DNA of 64,000 bases from Bolinopsis microptera (taxonomy: Eukaryota; Ctenophora; Tentaculata; Lobata; Bolinopsidae), in NCBI RefSeq assembly GCF_026151205.1, contig NC_087080.1, positions 16,777,337 through 16,841,336 on the forward strand. Direction: 5' to 3'. Below are positions 23,501 through 35,737 of this stretch, one piece after another. Every line of letters begins with the position of its first letter. Position 1 is the first letter of the stretch. The notes beneath the pieces were generated by a model. That model did no database searches. It was not told where the DNA came from and saw only the letters and a program-made list of their open reading frames with translations. Both the position numbers and the translations under genes were made by a program.

Positions 23501-26500
23501 CCCCTACTACCACTACCACTAGTAACCACCACCACTAGTAACCACCACTACCACTAGTAACCACTACTACCACTAGTAACCACTACCACTACCACTACCA
23601 ACACCACTACGGACCACTAGTAACCACCACTACCACTAGTAACCACCACTACCACTAGTAACCACCACTACCACTAGTAACCACTACTACCACTAGTAAC
23701 CACTACCACTACCACTACCACCACCACTACCACTAGTAACCACTACCACTACCACTTCACCCCTACTACCACTAGTAACCACTACCACTACCACTAGTAA
23801 CCACTACCACTACCACTAGTAACCACTACCACTACCACTTCACCCCTACTACCACTAGTAACCACTACCACTACCACTAGTAACCACTACAACTACCACT
23901 AGTAACCACTACCACTAGTAACCACCACTACCACTAGTAACCACTACCACTACCACTAGTAACCACCACCACTAGTAACCACCACTACCACTAGTAACCA
24001 CTACTACCACTAGTAACCACTTCACCCCTACTACCACTACCACTAGTAACCACTTCACCCCTACTACCACTACCACTAGTAACCACCACCACTAGTAACC
24101 ACCACTACCACTAGTAACCACTACTACCACTAGTAACCACTACCACTACCACTACCACCACCACTACGGACCACTAGTAACCACCACTACCACTAGTAAC
24201 CACCACTACCACTAGTAACCACTACTACCACTAGTAACCACTACCACTACCACTACCACCACCACTACCACTACCACAGCTAGTAACCACCACCACTACC
24301 ACTAGTAACCACTACCACTACCACTAGTAACCACTACCACTACCACCACCACTACCACTACCACTACGGACCACTAGTAACCACCACTACCACTAGTAAC
24401 CACCACTACCACTAGTAACCACTACTACCACTAGTAACCACTACCACTACCACTACCACCACCACTACCACTACCACAGCTAGTAACCACCACCACTACC
24501 ACTAGTAACCACTACCACTACCACTAGTAACCACTACCACTACCACCACCACTACCACTACCACTACCACTACCACCACCACTACCACTACCACTACCAC
24601 CACCACTACCACTACCACTACCACTACCACTACCACTACCACTAGTAACCACTACCACTACCACCACCACTAGTAACCACTACCACTACCACTAGTAACC
24701 ACTACCACTACCACTACCACTAGTAACCACTACCACTAGTAACCACTACCACTACCACTACCACTAGTAACCACTAGTAACCACTACCACTAGTAACCAC
24801 TACCACTACCACTACCACTAGTAACCACTACCACTACCACTACCACTACCACCACTACCACTAGTAACCACTACCACTACCACTACCACTAGTAACCACT
24901 ACCACTAGTAACCACTACCACTACCACTACCACTAGTAACCACTACCACTAGTAACCACTACCACTACCACCACCACCACCACTAGTAACCACTACCACT
25001 AGTAACCACTACCACTACCACCACCACTACCACCAGTAACCACTACCACTACCACTAGTAACCACTACCACTAGTAACCACCACTACCACTAGTAACCAC
25101 TACCACTACCACTACCACTACCACTACCACTACCACTACCACTAGTAACCACTACCACTAGTAACCACTACCACTACCACTACCACTACCACCACCACTA
25201 GTAACCACTACCACTACCACCACCACTACCACCAGTAACCACTACCACTACCACTAGTAACCACTACCACTACCACCACCACTACCACTAGTAACCACTA
25301 CCACTAGTAACCACCACTACCACTAGTAACCACTACCACTACCACTACCACTACCACTACCACCACCACTACCACTAGTAACCACTACCACTAGTAACCA
25401 CTACCACTACCACCACCACTACCACTAGTAACCACTACCACTAGTAACCACTACCACTACCACTACCACCACCACTACCACTAGTAACCACTACCACTAG
25501 TAACCACTACCACTAGTAACCACCACCACTACGGACCACTAGTAACCACCACCACTTCGGACCACCACTACCACTACCACTAGTAACCACCACCACTACC
25601 ACTACCACCACTACGGACCACTAGTAACCACTACCACTACGGACCACTAGTAACCACCACCACTACCACTAGTAACCACCACCACTACCACTAGTAACCA
25701 CTACCACTACCACTACCACCACCACTACCACTAGTAACCACTACCACTAGTAACCACTACGGACCACCATTACCACTACCGTCTACCAGTTACCACATTT
25801 CTCCACCATACCTCCCCCACTATTAACTACTACCAAAGATACGGTTTATTTGTTCAAATTGCCTGGGATAAAAAGATTAAGATTAAACTAATAATTATTA
25901 TCAAGATTTTGCTAAAAATTAACTCCAGAAAAACTCATTTGGTACTTTTAAGTTTAAAGTTTCTAGAATCTTAGTTAGGGCATTATAAATATCACCCTTT
26001 ACTCCTTTATAAATATAACCCTTTACTCCTTAAACAAATTAGTTCCCAGGTGGTTTTATATTTATGCTTATTATAATTGTCCCCTACATCTCGGCTTCTA
26101 AAAAAGTTTGGAGGTCATTAGCCCAATTGTAGTAACCACGAATGATAAATATGGCTTGAAGGTGATTAATTACTAAGTTATTAAGGGGGGGGGGCCAATG
26201 GGTATTTTTTTGTGAAACTTGATTTCGAGATAGCAATTGACCAACAAACTAAGACCAGTGACCGAACTTTTGAGGGGGTCCCGGACCCCAACCGCCAAAC
26301 GGTGCGCGCATGGCAGCCACGCCCATATTTGGTCCAAATTAGGCCCAATTTAGCCAAACACCCTGAACATGCCCAAAACCAAGGTTTATGGTGCTCTACT
26401 TGTAGCTAGTGGTCTCCTGAACTCGTATATGAAATTTCATCAAGATTGGACAAAAAATGACTGAGTTATGAGCCAAAAACCATATGCCCATATTTGGGCA

Positions 26501-29500
26501 TACGCACCAAATTTGGTAGATTTCGTCCCATAAATTGGTCAAATATCAATATTTTTGAATGAAACTTACTTTATATGAAAGGTAAGCCTAAACTACATAT
26601 TATCTGTAAGTTATAGCTTTATATCTGTTTAAATGTGGATACTAAGGCGAAAAAACCACAAAAAATGAACTAAATTGCCCATATCTCGGTTCGCGATATT
26701 TGCGGAATTGATCTCATTAAAATTGTAACAACTCAATCAGTTTTCAAAATTTTTGCATGAAATTTTCGGAATCGACTCGAAATCGCATTTCCACCTTATT
26801 TTAAATACGGATTTTTGATTAAGGCCTCCAAAAAAATTTGGCGGCCAAATTCTGAATTTTTGTGAGATAATTTTGGAATTTGGCCGCCAAATTTTTTTGG
26901 AGGCCTAAATCAAAAATCCGTATTTAAAATAAGGTGGAAATGCAATTTCGAGTCGATTCCGAAAATTTCATGCAAAAATTTTGAAAACTGATTGAGTTGT
27001 TACAATTTTAATGAGATCAATTCCGCAAATATCGCGAACCGAGATATGGGCAATTTAGTTCATTTTTTGTGGTTTTTTCGCCTTAGTATCCACATTTAAA
27101 CAGATATAAAGCTATAACTTACAGATAATATGTAGTTTAGGCTTACCTTTCATATAAAGTAAGTTTCATTCAAAAATATTGATATTTGGCCAATTTATGG
27201 GCCGAAATCTACCAAATTTGATGCGTATGCCCAAATATGGGCATATGGTTTTTGGCTCATAACTCAGTCATTTTTCGTCCAATCTTGATGAAATTTCATA
27301 TACGAGTTCAGGAGACCACTAGCTACAAGTAGAGCACCATAAACCTTGGTTTTGGGCATGTTCAGGGTATTTGGCTAAATTGGGCCTAATTTGGACCAAA
27401 TATGGGCGTGGCTGCCCTGCGCGCACCGTTTGGCGGTTGGGGTCCGGGACCCCCTCAAAAGTTCGGTCACTGGTCTTTGTTTGTTGGTCAACTACTATCT
27501 CGAAATCAAGTTTCACAAAAAATATCCATTGGCCCCCCCCCCTTAATCTATTCAAGTAATGAATATGAAATTTCTCGCCTCAACTTGTAACAAGACTTTG
27601 ACCACATTAAAAAATACCGCAATTGCGTATTTATGTTTCTAACCATCATTCGTCTGGCATATTATAACTACTAGCAGGAACCCGTATGATATAACCCTAA
27701 AATAAAGTCAAGACTCAAGAAACTAAAATAATTATTACTTATTTAATTGGCGTTTTTGACACCACTTGGGGGTCCAAATTTTTGGCATTAAAATCATTAT
27801 TCCTTGGCCAATTTTTTATTTTTTCATACTGATTTGGAGGCCATTTAAGCATTTGAACCAGCTAAAAAAGTTTCAGTTGTATATCTTTTACGGTTTTTGC
27901 GGAAAGTCGCGTTAAAGTTGATGCCGTGGTGTCAGTAAAATGGCACAGATATATATATATATCGTCTCGCTTTATATATAGTAAGATAGCGGTCATGTTT
28001 TGAATACCACGGCTATATTGATTACTGGACTAAAAACTACCAATCCGTCAAGAACTAACCTTGTGCTGGAATTGATCCTTAAATCTAAGGTTGTACAGAT
28101 CTGTTATACATCCCGTAAAGGACTCGTCTTTTTCTTCTCTGTCGTCATCTTTAACCGCCGTGATCCTGAATAAAATATGAGTGTCAGATCCTGTATCCTT
28201 TCTGATTGGGTGATGGCTTCAAGATGCACGACGGTTCACAGTACTGAAAAGGTTGGTTTTTTATCTGACAACTTACATAATATAATGTATTTGTTACACA
28301 TTATGTAACTTACATAGTATCCAGGGGTGTTGTGATCGCATCAGCAGGTTCGTTAAAAACAGCAGCGTTTCTCTGGTTCACTCCTCCCCCATTGTTAGCA
28401 CAGGAGCCCTGACTCTCCATTACACTCCTCGTCACTGATGCAACATCTGCTGTTTTATTGGTACTGGTGGCATCTCCACGCTTGTTTTGTATCGTTGAAT
28501 CCGTGTCTCCATTTGTGTGCTTTTCAATTGCAACTATTGTAACACTGTCAGGAACATGATGAACCTTGCCCACTTCGAGAACATGTTGAAGTCTGACAAT
28601 TTCAGGATTATGTTGAACTTCAACCAACTCAGGGGAATGGAAATCTTTAACCTGCTCCGGAGCTCTGTGAACGTTCACCATTGCGACAATATCAGCATTC
28701 TCTCTCTGTGGTTTGTTTCCTTTGTTCACCCTTTCAACATGGGCTATTGGTTCTTTGTTTGTATATTCGTGTTTATCCAGATGAACATGTGAGCTAGGTT
28801 TCCGTAGCTTATTACTGGAGTCAGGAATATGTTCTGAGAGCGGTGACTGGTCGTTAACAGACTTTGTGTCCACCACCTGAGATATAAACGGATCACTCTG
28901 CTATTAAAAAGTAAAATTCTAAAAAAGATATAGGAAACAAAATATTCCATTAAAACGAATCTTCTGTTTATACTTTTAGTTTAATGTCTTCTGTTATAAT
29001 AAAATTGAATGCCAACCTGATCTTCTGCGTCAGATTCCTCGAATGAGGTCTTTCTTGTTGGACTACTCAACGCTTCATTCTTCGGAGAACTTGTCTTCTG
29101 AAGTTGAATGATTGCTCAGGAGGAGGACTAAAGATAATTAAGAACTTCTGCAAAATTTTATAATTTGTGATCTTCATTTGACTTAGGTAATGGATTTATA
29201 CCGGTAAACAAAAGAGCTTTCAACTAACCGGGAGGGACAGTTGTATTAAGATGAAGACAAAGACAAATACCTTATTCAATTGACAAAGACTGCATTTTTG
29301 ATAGCTTCCCTATGATAACAGCTGATGAACTCAAAGATGTCCAACAAGTTTTACTGCCTGGACAACAAGTTCTACTGCCTGGACAACAAGTTCTACTACC
29401 TGGACAACAAGTTCTACTGCCTGGACAACAAGTTCTACTGCCTGGACAACAAGTTCTACTGCCTGGACAACAAGTTCTACTGCCTGGACAACAAGTTCTA

Positions 29501-30484
29501 CTGCCTGGACAACAAGTTCTACTGCCTGGACAACAAGTTCTACTGCCTGGACAACAAGTTCACTGCCTGGACAACAAGTTCTACTGCCTGGACAACAAGT
29601 TCTACTGCCTGGACAACAAGTTCTACTGCCTGGACAACAAGTTCTACTGCCTGGACAATAAGTTCTACTGCCTGGACAACAAGTTCTACTGCCTGGACAA
29701 CAAGTTCACTGCCTGGACAACAAGTTCTACTGCCTGGACAACAAGTTCTACTGCCTGGACAACAAGTTCTACTGCCTGGACAACAAGTTCTACTGCCTGG
29801 ACATCAAGCAGCCAGAGATGTCTCTACCTGGTCACCAGTTAGAGATTCCTTAATTATCTCGGTAACCTGTGGAATTTGGAGAATTTCATTACTTTCCATC
29901 TTTACAGAGAATCCTCTCGTACTGTTAGTGTTATAGTATTCACTACTAGTTCCTCCTCTCGTACTGTTAGTGTTATAGTATTCACTGTCCGTATTGTTGT
30001 CTACAATTCTTGTTGATCTGATAACCTCATCTCGGCCATCATATCTTATTTGTAGCTTTGGGGTCGTTGTTAAATCCTGGCAAATAAATTCTTTGGTGAG
30101 GAATTTATAGTAATCATATGGACCCTGGGTGCACTGTATTTCTATAACTTTATAAGTCGGCAAACACTTAGTTAGTTAAGGTAGATCCTTGCGATTATCA
30201 AATAGCTAAATTATTGAGTATGCGCTTAGTACGAGGTTAATAATAATATCCACGAATATTATTATTTAATCGAATTAATCATTTTGTGTAGGATAAGTAA
30301 GTATTATCTAATACACGTGCAATTGTATGGTACACACTTAAGTACTTTGTTCCAAAGTTCAGTCTAAAAACATTTTATCAGTAGTATATTTGTGAAGTCT
30401 CACCTGGAACTGGAACCCCAGGTCAGTTAGAATCTCCTGAAAGAAGCTGCGAGCCCTCTTTAGGTCGTGCCTCCAAGAGGACAT
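17504..30484 (-). CDS. MFS transporter B, SLC22-like, with long hydrophilic N-terminus; one exon out of frame
   Basis: Exons: 30404-30484 (ATG, MSSWRHDLKRAR), 29828-30076, 29017-29097, 28314-28876, 28060-28165, 21679-21808, 21321-21491, 20949-21035, 19397-19545, 19078-19238, 18631-18894, 18409-18477, 18005-18157, 17504-17806 (TGA). From 21679 downward it matches transporter A exon for exon (130/142, 171, 87, 149, 161/162, 264/261, 69, 153, 303/300 bp). The first five exons add about 360 Ser/Thr/Asn-, His- and charge-rich residues with no domain recognised; phases agree at every junction, so one gene is plausible, but a separate upstream gene cannot be excluded. Exon 19078-19238 is one base shorter than its A counterpart, near 19160-19170, and runs into a stop; B is either a recent pseudogene or carries a sequence error. 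The loop GILSDKYGRKTVM and helices are otherwise intact. Confidence 0.75.
19807..19890. promoter_or_regulatory. Cluster of five CACGTG E-boxes inside transporter B intron
   Basis: CACGTG at 19807, 19820, 19831, 19865 and 19885, in a CG-rich stretch unlike the AT-rich surroundings. A second cluster lies upstream of the same gene (31223-31353). bHLH binding is inference from the motif. Confidence 0.45.
20278..20307. other. Perfect 13-bp hairpin
   Basis: CAGATCATCCCGC and its exact complement flank a TAGC loop. The hairpin sits near the end of a CG-rich insert-like segment (about 19600-20340) between the true exon and its partial duplicate. A Helitron end was considered, but no CTRR terminus was seen. 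Confidence 0.7.
20348..20423 (-). pseudogene. Partial duplicate of transporter B exon 19397-19545
   Basis: Minus-strand copy of the acceptor (CTGCAG) and the first 60 or so bases of the TM4 exon, encoding GSSIGALFNL-type sequence through SSPI, with a few substitutions. It then breaks into unrelated sequence before the donor. Splicing to it instead of the true exon would truncate helix 5, so it is probably a non-functional remnant of a local duplication. Confidence 0.75.
21934..21983. repeat. Duplicated poly-C tracts
   Basis: Two long C runs, each preceded by TAGTAAGACAG and followed by CTAGTAA: a short tandem duplication. Confidence 0.95.
22771..25785. repeat. 3 kb CCACTA / CTAGTAACCACTACC array in transporter B intron
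   Basis: Hexamer CCACTA alternates with CTAGTAACC inserts, with secondary variants CTTCACCCCTA and CTACGGACCA. Blocks of a few hundred bases recur, for example near 23100-23330 and 23750-23900, showing higher-order duplication. No gene is present. Confidence 0.95.
26185..27542. mobile_element. Fold-back (giant palindrome) element with TTAA target duplication
   Basis: Two arms of about 650-680 bp are near-perfect inverted copies around a short centre near 26865. Both outer ends are a G10 (or C10) tract with a GGCCAATGG box, flanked by TTAA at 26181-26184 and 27543-27546. TTAA duplication is typical of piggyBac-type transposition, but the ends do not otherwise identify the family. The arms carry an accidental open frame of about 65-78 codons and no transposase. 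High arm similarity suggests a young or gene-converted element. Confidence 0.85.
29341..29803. repeat. 21-bp minisatellite beside a transporter B donor
   Basis: About 22 copies of CTGCCTGGACAACAAGTTCTA. It lies just inside the intron after exon 29828-30076. The minus-strand unit contains TCCAGGCAGTAGAAC, similar to the true donor ACCAG/GTAGAGAC. Both strands show long artefactual open frames. Confidence 0.95.
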
Positions 30485-30570
30485 GGTGTGACACACAATG
30501 TAATGGTGTGACATACAACACGCACAGTTTTATATTGTGGAGGAGGAGACGAAAGAAGAGAAGCTGGAAA

Positions 30571-30948
30571 CTATACTCACTATACAGGCAGACACTTTGA
30601 AACTGATGGTATACTCACTATATACAGGCAGACACTTTGAAACTGATGGTATACTCACTATATACAGGCAGACACTTTGAAACTGATGGTATACTCACTA
30701 TACAGGCAGACACTTTGAAACTGATGGTATACTCACTATACAGGCAGACACTTTGAAACTGATGGTATACTCACTATATACAGGCAGACACTTTGAAACT
30801 GATGGTATACTCACTATACAGGCAGACACTTTGAAACTGATGGTATACTCACTATATAGGCAAACACTTTGAAACTGATGGTATACTCACTATATACAGG
30901 CAGACACTTTGAAACTGATGGTATACTCACTATATACAGGCAGACAGG
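30571..30948. repeat. 38-40-bp minisatellite upstream of transporter B
   Basis: About ten copies of a unit containing GGCAGACACTTTGAAACTGA and a TATACTCACTATA segment that varies by a TA dinucleotide. It begins about 90 bp upstream of the transporter B start codon. Confidence 0.9.
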
Positions 30949-31222
30949 CTATCCAAAATAATAACCTGTTAATCTTGCTGCCGGGAGACGCGGATGTGAT
31001 ATAATTGAAAGATCAGTTTTATGATTGATATAGTCTGTTGTAATTGAGGTTGCAAGTTCACCACGCTCGTGTTGATTGCCGAATACTGCAGAATATTACT
31101 AATAAAAAGTGTGGTCTGCCCTGCATGCAATGATCATGATAGAAATAATCTTTGTTGTGAAGTTATAATAATCGATTTAAAGTAATTTCCATTTCTTTTG
31201 TAATGGCTCAACTCTCATGGAT

Positions 31223-31353
31223 CACGTGCCGTTAACAAATTGTTAAAAGTGGCAGCAAATTGACCTAGAACACGTGGACAGCGAGGAGGAGGTTTTTCAT
31301 CTCAATATTCGTAGTCGTGATGTGTCTGACTGAGGTTGTCACGTGGTCACGTG
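31223..31353. promoter_or_regulatory. Upstream E-box cluster
   Basis: CACGTG at 31223, 31271, 31340 and 31348, the last two as overlapping GTCACGTGGTCACGTG. They lie 740-870 bp upstream of the transporter B start and about 4.4 kb before the plus-strand gene at 35.7 kb, so they could serve either. Function is inferred. Confidence 0.4.
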
Positions 31354-34300
31354 GTCACGTATTAGTTATCTTGTATTCTCAGTGGGCCTCATTACCACTC
31401 GCTCGTCTGTTACAACTTAATTATTATAAACTCATGGGCAACACTCAACAGTGTATCAAGTTAATATTGATCATCAATTACACGTTAAAATACCGAAAGT
31501 TATCACGTTAATAGCGATAGTTATCAGCTATCAGCTACTACTATCATAATCCATCGCACCATCTGGTAACAAGCAGTGAAGTTTTGCGGTTTTACTGACG
31601 AATTTTTGTTAGTCTGCAGGCATAGTTCTTACAGTTAAATTGCAGTACACGTACTCTAGTTGTTCAGTTTCTTCGTCTGGTATTTGTTTGTTATGAATTT
31701 AAATCTGCTAAACTGTAAGGTTTGTGAGTTTTAGTCACCACTGTAGTTTAACTGTGTGAAGTTTACAAATATTACCGGTGTGCACGTGTTAACCTTCATG
31801 AGTTCGGATAACGTTGGATCTTTTAAATAACACACGGGATAATGGGTGCGGAATCGCACTTTTGACCTAATACTCTTTTGCACCATCGGCTGTTGTTCTA
31901 TCAGATTTGTGTACTTCAACTTGGTATCGCTGTGTACAAATACGTTAGATCGTGATCTCCATAACTATGGGTAGGGTCAAACGTTTTTACTGACGTAACA
32001 TTAAAAAGATCGGAAAGCCTAATTACTTTGATCAAACATCAAGAAAAACACATGCGGAACAAATTTTCTTCCTTAAAATATTTCCAGTAAGTTTTTAATT
32101 GTTATTATCAGATGGCAAGTTGATAATGCATTGACTTTTAATACTATCGATATATTTTGATAAAATAGCGAAAGAGGGTGAATCTTGGCATATTGATAAC
32201 TTGTCAACCTGGATTACAATTCGCAATTTCTCAACAGATTGAAATTCAGCCATTTTAGTCATGTTAGTCGTTTATACACAATGTGTTGGAATTTATTGTT
32301 GTAAAGTAGTATACATAGTACTAATTATAATAACCTTAAATAGCCCCAGCCATCGTGCCCATCAATAACGTTATGTATTAACATAATTGTAAAATAATAC
32401 TTAAAAATAATAATAATTTTAAAACCTTCTATGGGGATAGTTCTAGGTTTATACATCTTGAATGGTCAGGAAACTCATTTTAGATATTACATTAAGACAC
32501 CTTGTATTTTGTAATTTAACTGTCGTGTTAAACACAACAATAGTGTAAGGCAAAGTTGTATAATCCAACCTGAGAGTACTTAAAGACTGAAAATTTGGCA
32601 AATTGTTCAGCTTGTGGTGTTTTTGTCCCTAAATTTGTCGCGCATAAACAAGATTTGAGCAGGTACGTGCGGAATCGTGCAGTATCGCACTATTTACAAA
32701 GTATTACCGCACTTAGCTACATGTTACCTCTGGTAACGAAACCAGTCTGGTGAATGGTTTTAGAAGATTCTGCACTTAACATGAGTAACATTGGTGAACA
32801 GCTTAAATAGTGGATGCTCAAACATAGATGTCACCATAAACGTTTAGATTCTTGTTAGTCGGATCCTTGGATAAGTCCAACTTCACTGTCCAGTTTATTG
32901 AATTAAATAGATCAAGATTCTGATTATTAGATATCAGCTGTACACTTTACATTTTACGGATATTCAGGAAACTGATATTTTATTATATTTTGTTAAATCG
33001 ACAAATCTGCATTCGATATCCGGTCCGACCGATTTATTGATTATCTATGTCCGGAGCACTCGATATGTACCAAAGAAAATGGTTTTTATAATTGCAGACA
33101 GAATTAACGGTGTAAAGATCACATGCTATGACCCGCTCTATTCAACCATTCTCACAAGATACTAACTATTTAACAATTCCACTTTTGCACCGATTGTCTG
33201 TTGTCGGTTTTTAGATTAAAAGATGTAGTCCTTTTGACTGTTCCGGTTCGAATGATGTCACCAAGAACTGAGACAGGTCTCCATGTCACCTCAGCCAGAC
33301 AGTCTCAGACAGTCTCATCTCTCCACATCTCCTTTCACGCGTGTTTCCGCCTTGTATTAGATAAGCTTTGTATGCGGAGTCTCGGTGTGTTTCCTGCTTT
33401 GAAAAGTATGCTTTGTCCTCTACTGACTCATTAAATTTAACTTTATATCTGGTTTATTGTTCATCACGTGCCCTAATAATAATCAGTATCTTCTAGATCT
33501 GATGCCTGGATTTAATTTTAAATAGTTTTTACTTTGACTGAATTTAAACAACTCACGAGATGTTCAGACAATGCTGAAAAGTATTACAGATTGTAAAAAC
33601 ATGCTCGTAAGTCTTGCAACATACTTCCTAAGGTGAGGCTCTCCGAATTTCTGAAGGTAAAGAATTTATCAATGGATATATTTGAAGACGATTATAAAAC
33701 AGTTAAAAAAGTTTGCATGTTATTGAGACGGTATATAAAAAGTAAATCTGTAAACCACAGAGGCAATATTACGTTTTTCAGGCCGCGGTTTACGAAGTCG
33801 ATAATAATGCATAGTGTGATCTAGTTTGAACAAAGTTTATCTCGTATACTATGCATTACCTCAACCGGCGATTTGATTGTATCAAAGTTGTTTAATTAAA
33901 TGCAATTCAATATGTTTGTAAAATTCTGCTTGATATGATCGTGTTTGTAAATCGCATTTAAACGAACAATTGTAAACAGTTAGACCACATTTACTCCTTA
34001 TCGATCACCAAGATCTATTGTTCATGTTTCTGATGAAATTTATTTTTAGGTGAGCGACCGAAAACTTAATTGTCGCCCCAAACTTGCACACCTAAAAGCT
34101 GATAACGTTTTTAACAGTTAAAAGATGGCAATGGATGCCGAAGAGTGAAACGTGCTGCTAAATAGTGCAATAGCGATACAAACGATAAAGTAGCCCGACT
34201 CGTCGCTGGAGCAGCATATCAACAATCTCTTTGTTACAGCTCCAGTGTAGCTGTGTAAGCATTACTTTTATTTTAGACTACAATGTTTGGTTTGTTGTTT

Positions 34301-35737
34301 ATACTTTGACTTGTCTGACTGACGTCTTGAGTTCCAACTTTTCGGTATGGACCGAATCCTTTGTTACGGTACTGATCTTCATGGTAGGTTCTTAATGCTC
34401 ATACATTGAAAGTGACTCAATCTTAAATCTTCATTGTTTGTTTTGTTACATTTTTAGTTGTACAGGAATTTAATCGTGCTGACCAGGCTTCATTGCTCCA
34501 TGCACTGTAGGAGATGATTTATCATCAAAGGAAGCTTTATTTTTAATAATTACTCAAATTTTGATTTATATCTCATTCAATATGTGAAACTGTTTTTTGT
34601 TACTTTTCGTTTATCGACATTTGAAATTCATTCGGGGTAAGTTTTTTGGCCTTTCAAAAATTGTGAATTTGGTGGTTTTTTTTTTCTCTACTTTTGCTAT
34701 TCGTAATTTTCGTTATGGTGGAAATTGCGAGCAAATTTTTGGTTATTTATAATCTAGAATTAAAAGTTGGAAATAACGATGACACCAACGATTTCCCATT
34801 GAATTGTAATGTTTAAAATAAATCATCGCACTATATGCCAGTAATTCGTTTTGTTTGACCGTTCCTTACCTCAAAATTTAAAACGTCTGAACTATATTTA
34901 TCATTGACCATTGACGTTTATACGGAGAACGTGACACGTACTGCTATTGTATTAGTGATTATGTACTAGTGCAGTCGTTATACTTCAAAGAGGAATTGCT
35001 TTTACTGAGGTTTATTTCGAACGAGTCTGTCGAATGATCGGATCTTGACTGATCTGCTTTGTATCCGTACTTCTAATAACAATATGAGCACCTCTTTGAG
35101 AAAAGACACGTGCAGGCGAATATTTTGGAAGGACTGAATATTTATTTCACGTACAACATGTTTTTGATCTTTTTAAATAGGCAGCTGATTAAGAATTTTC
35201 TTTATTTTTCCTTTATTGTTAAGGAAGGAATAGTTTGATCCAATAAAGATGCACCCACGCAACTAAGTTTGGTAAATGGGCGGCTACTTTACTAACATGG
35301 TACCACATGGGACCATACTGATTGACACATTTGTACCACCATTAATTAAATCTTAGTCACATTGCATTCAACGAACAAGATCAATTTACTTTATAATTAC
35401 AAAAGAATTGAGTATCAATGTTCCAGGTTGAGTATTTGTTTCTTCCTCTCTCTTAGCGACTGGTATCTGGTGTTGTCCACTAGAAGTAGTATTTGTGGGT
35501 ATCATGTATAATTATTATAACTCAGACCGAGTAGGGTTTAACTTAGATCTTAGGTTAAATAAGGAGAGACAAGTTGGCTTCCGATACGAAGGTATTTTTT
35601 GCTGTGTCATCAAATCCAATACTGTAACTGTACCTTGATAATCATTGAAATCACCCAGATCATGACTCATGAGACACCACATTGACTTTATTTGACTTAA
35701 TCTGTTTCTATTTTTCGTGATTATATTATTTCCACAG
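31354..35737. other. Intergenic region, no confident gene
   Basis: AT-rich. Three spaced TGCGGAATCGC-like motifs occur (near 31848, 32668 and 46484). A possible two-exon short reading frame lies at 34348-34508. Otherwise nothing with splice or similarity support was seen. It probably includes the promoter and 5' UTR exons of the plus-strand gene beginning at 35738. Confidence 0.4.
34348..34508 (+). other. Possible short spliced reading frame or 5' leader exons
   Basis: ATG GAC CGA followed by a donor-like ATG/GTAGGT, and an acceptor TTTTTAG/TTGTACAGG about 75 bp on, would join to a 29-residue peptide ending in TAG (MDRILCYGTDLH plus VVQEFNRADQ). It could be an upstream open frame in the leader of the gene at 35738 or chance. 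Confidence 0.15.

Noticed and set aside
26212-27590. Mirror-image reading frames of 62-78 codons
   Set aside because: They lie in the arms of the fold-back element; the same peptide on both arms reflects the palindrome, not two genes.
29312-29936. Open frames of 176 and 203 codons (LPGQQV / CLDNKFY repeats)
   Set aside because: They are the two open frames of a 21-bp minisatellite inside a minus-strand intron.
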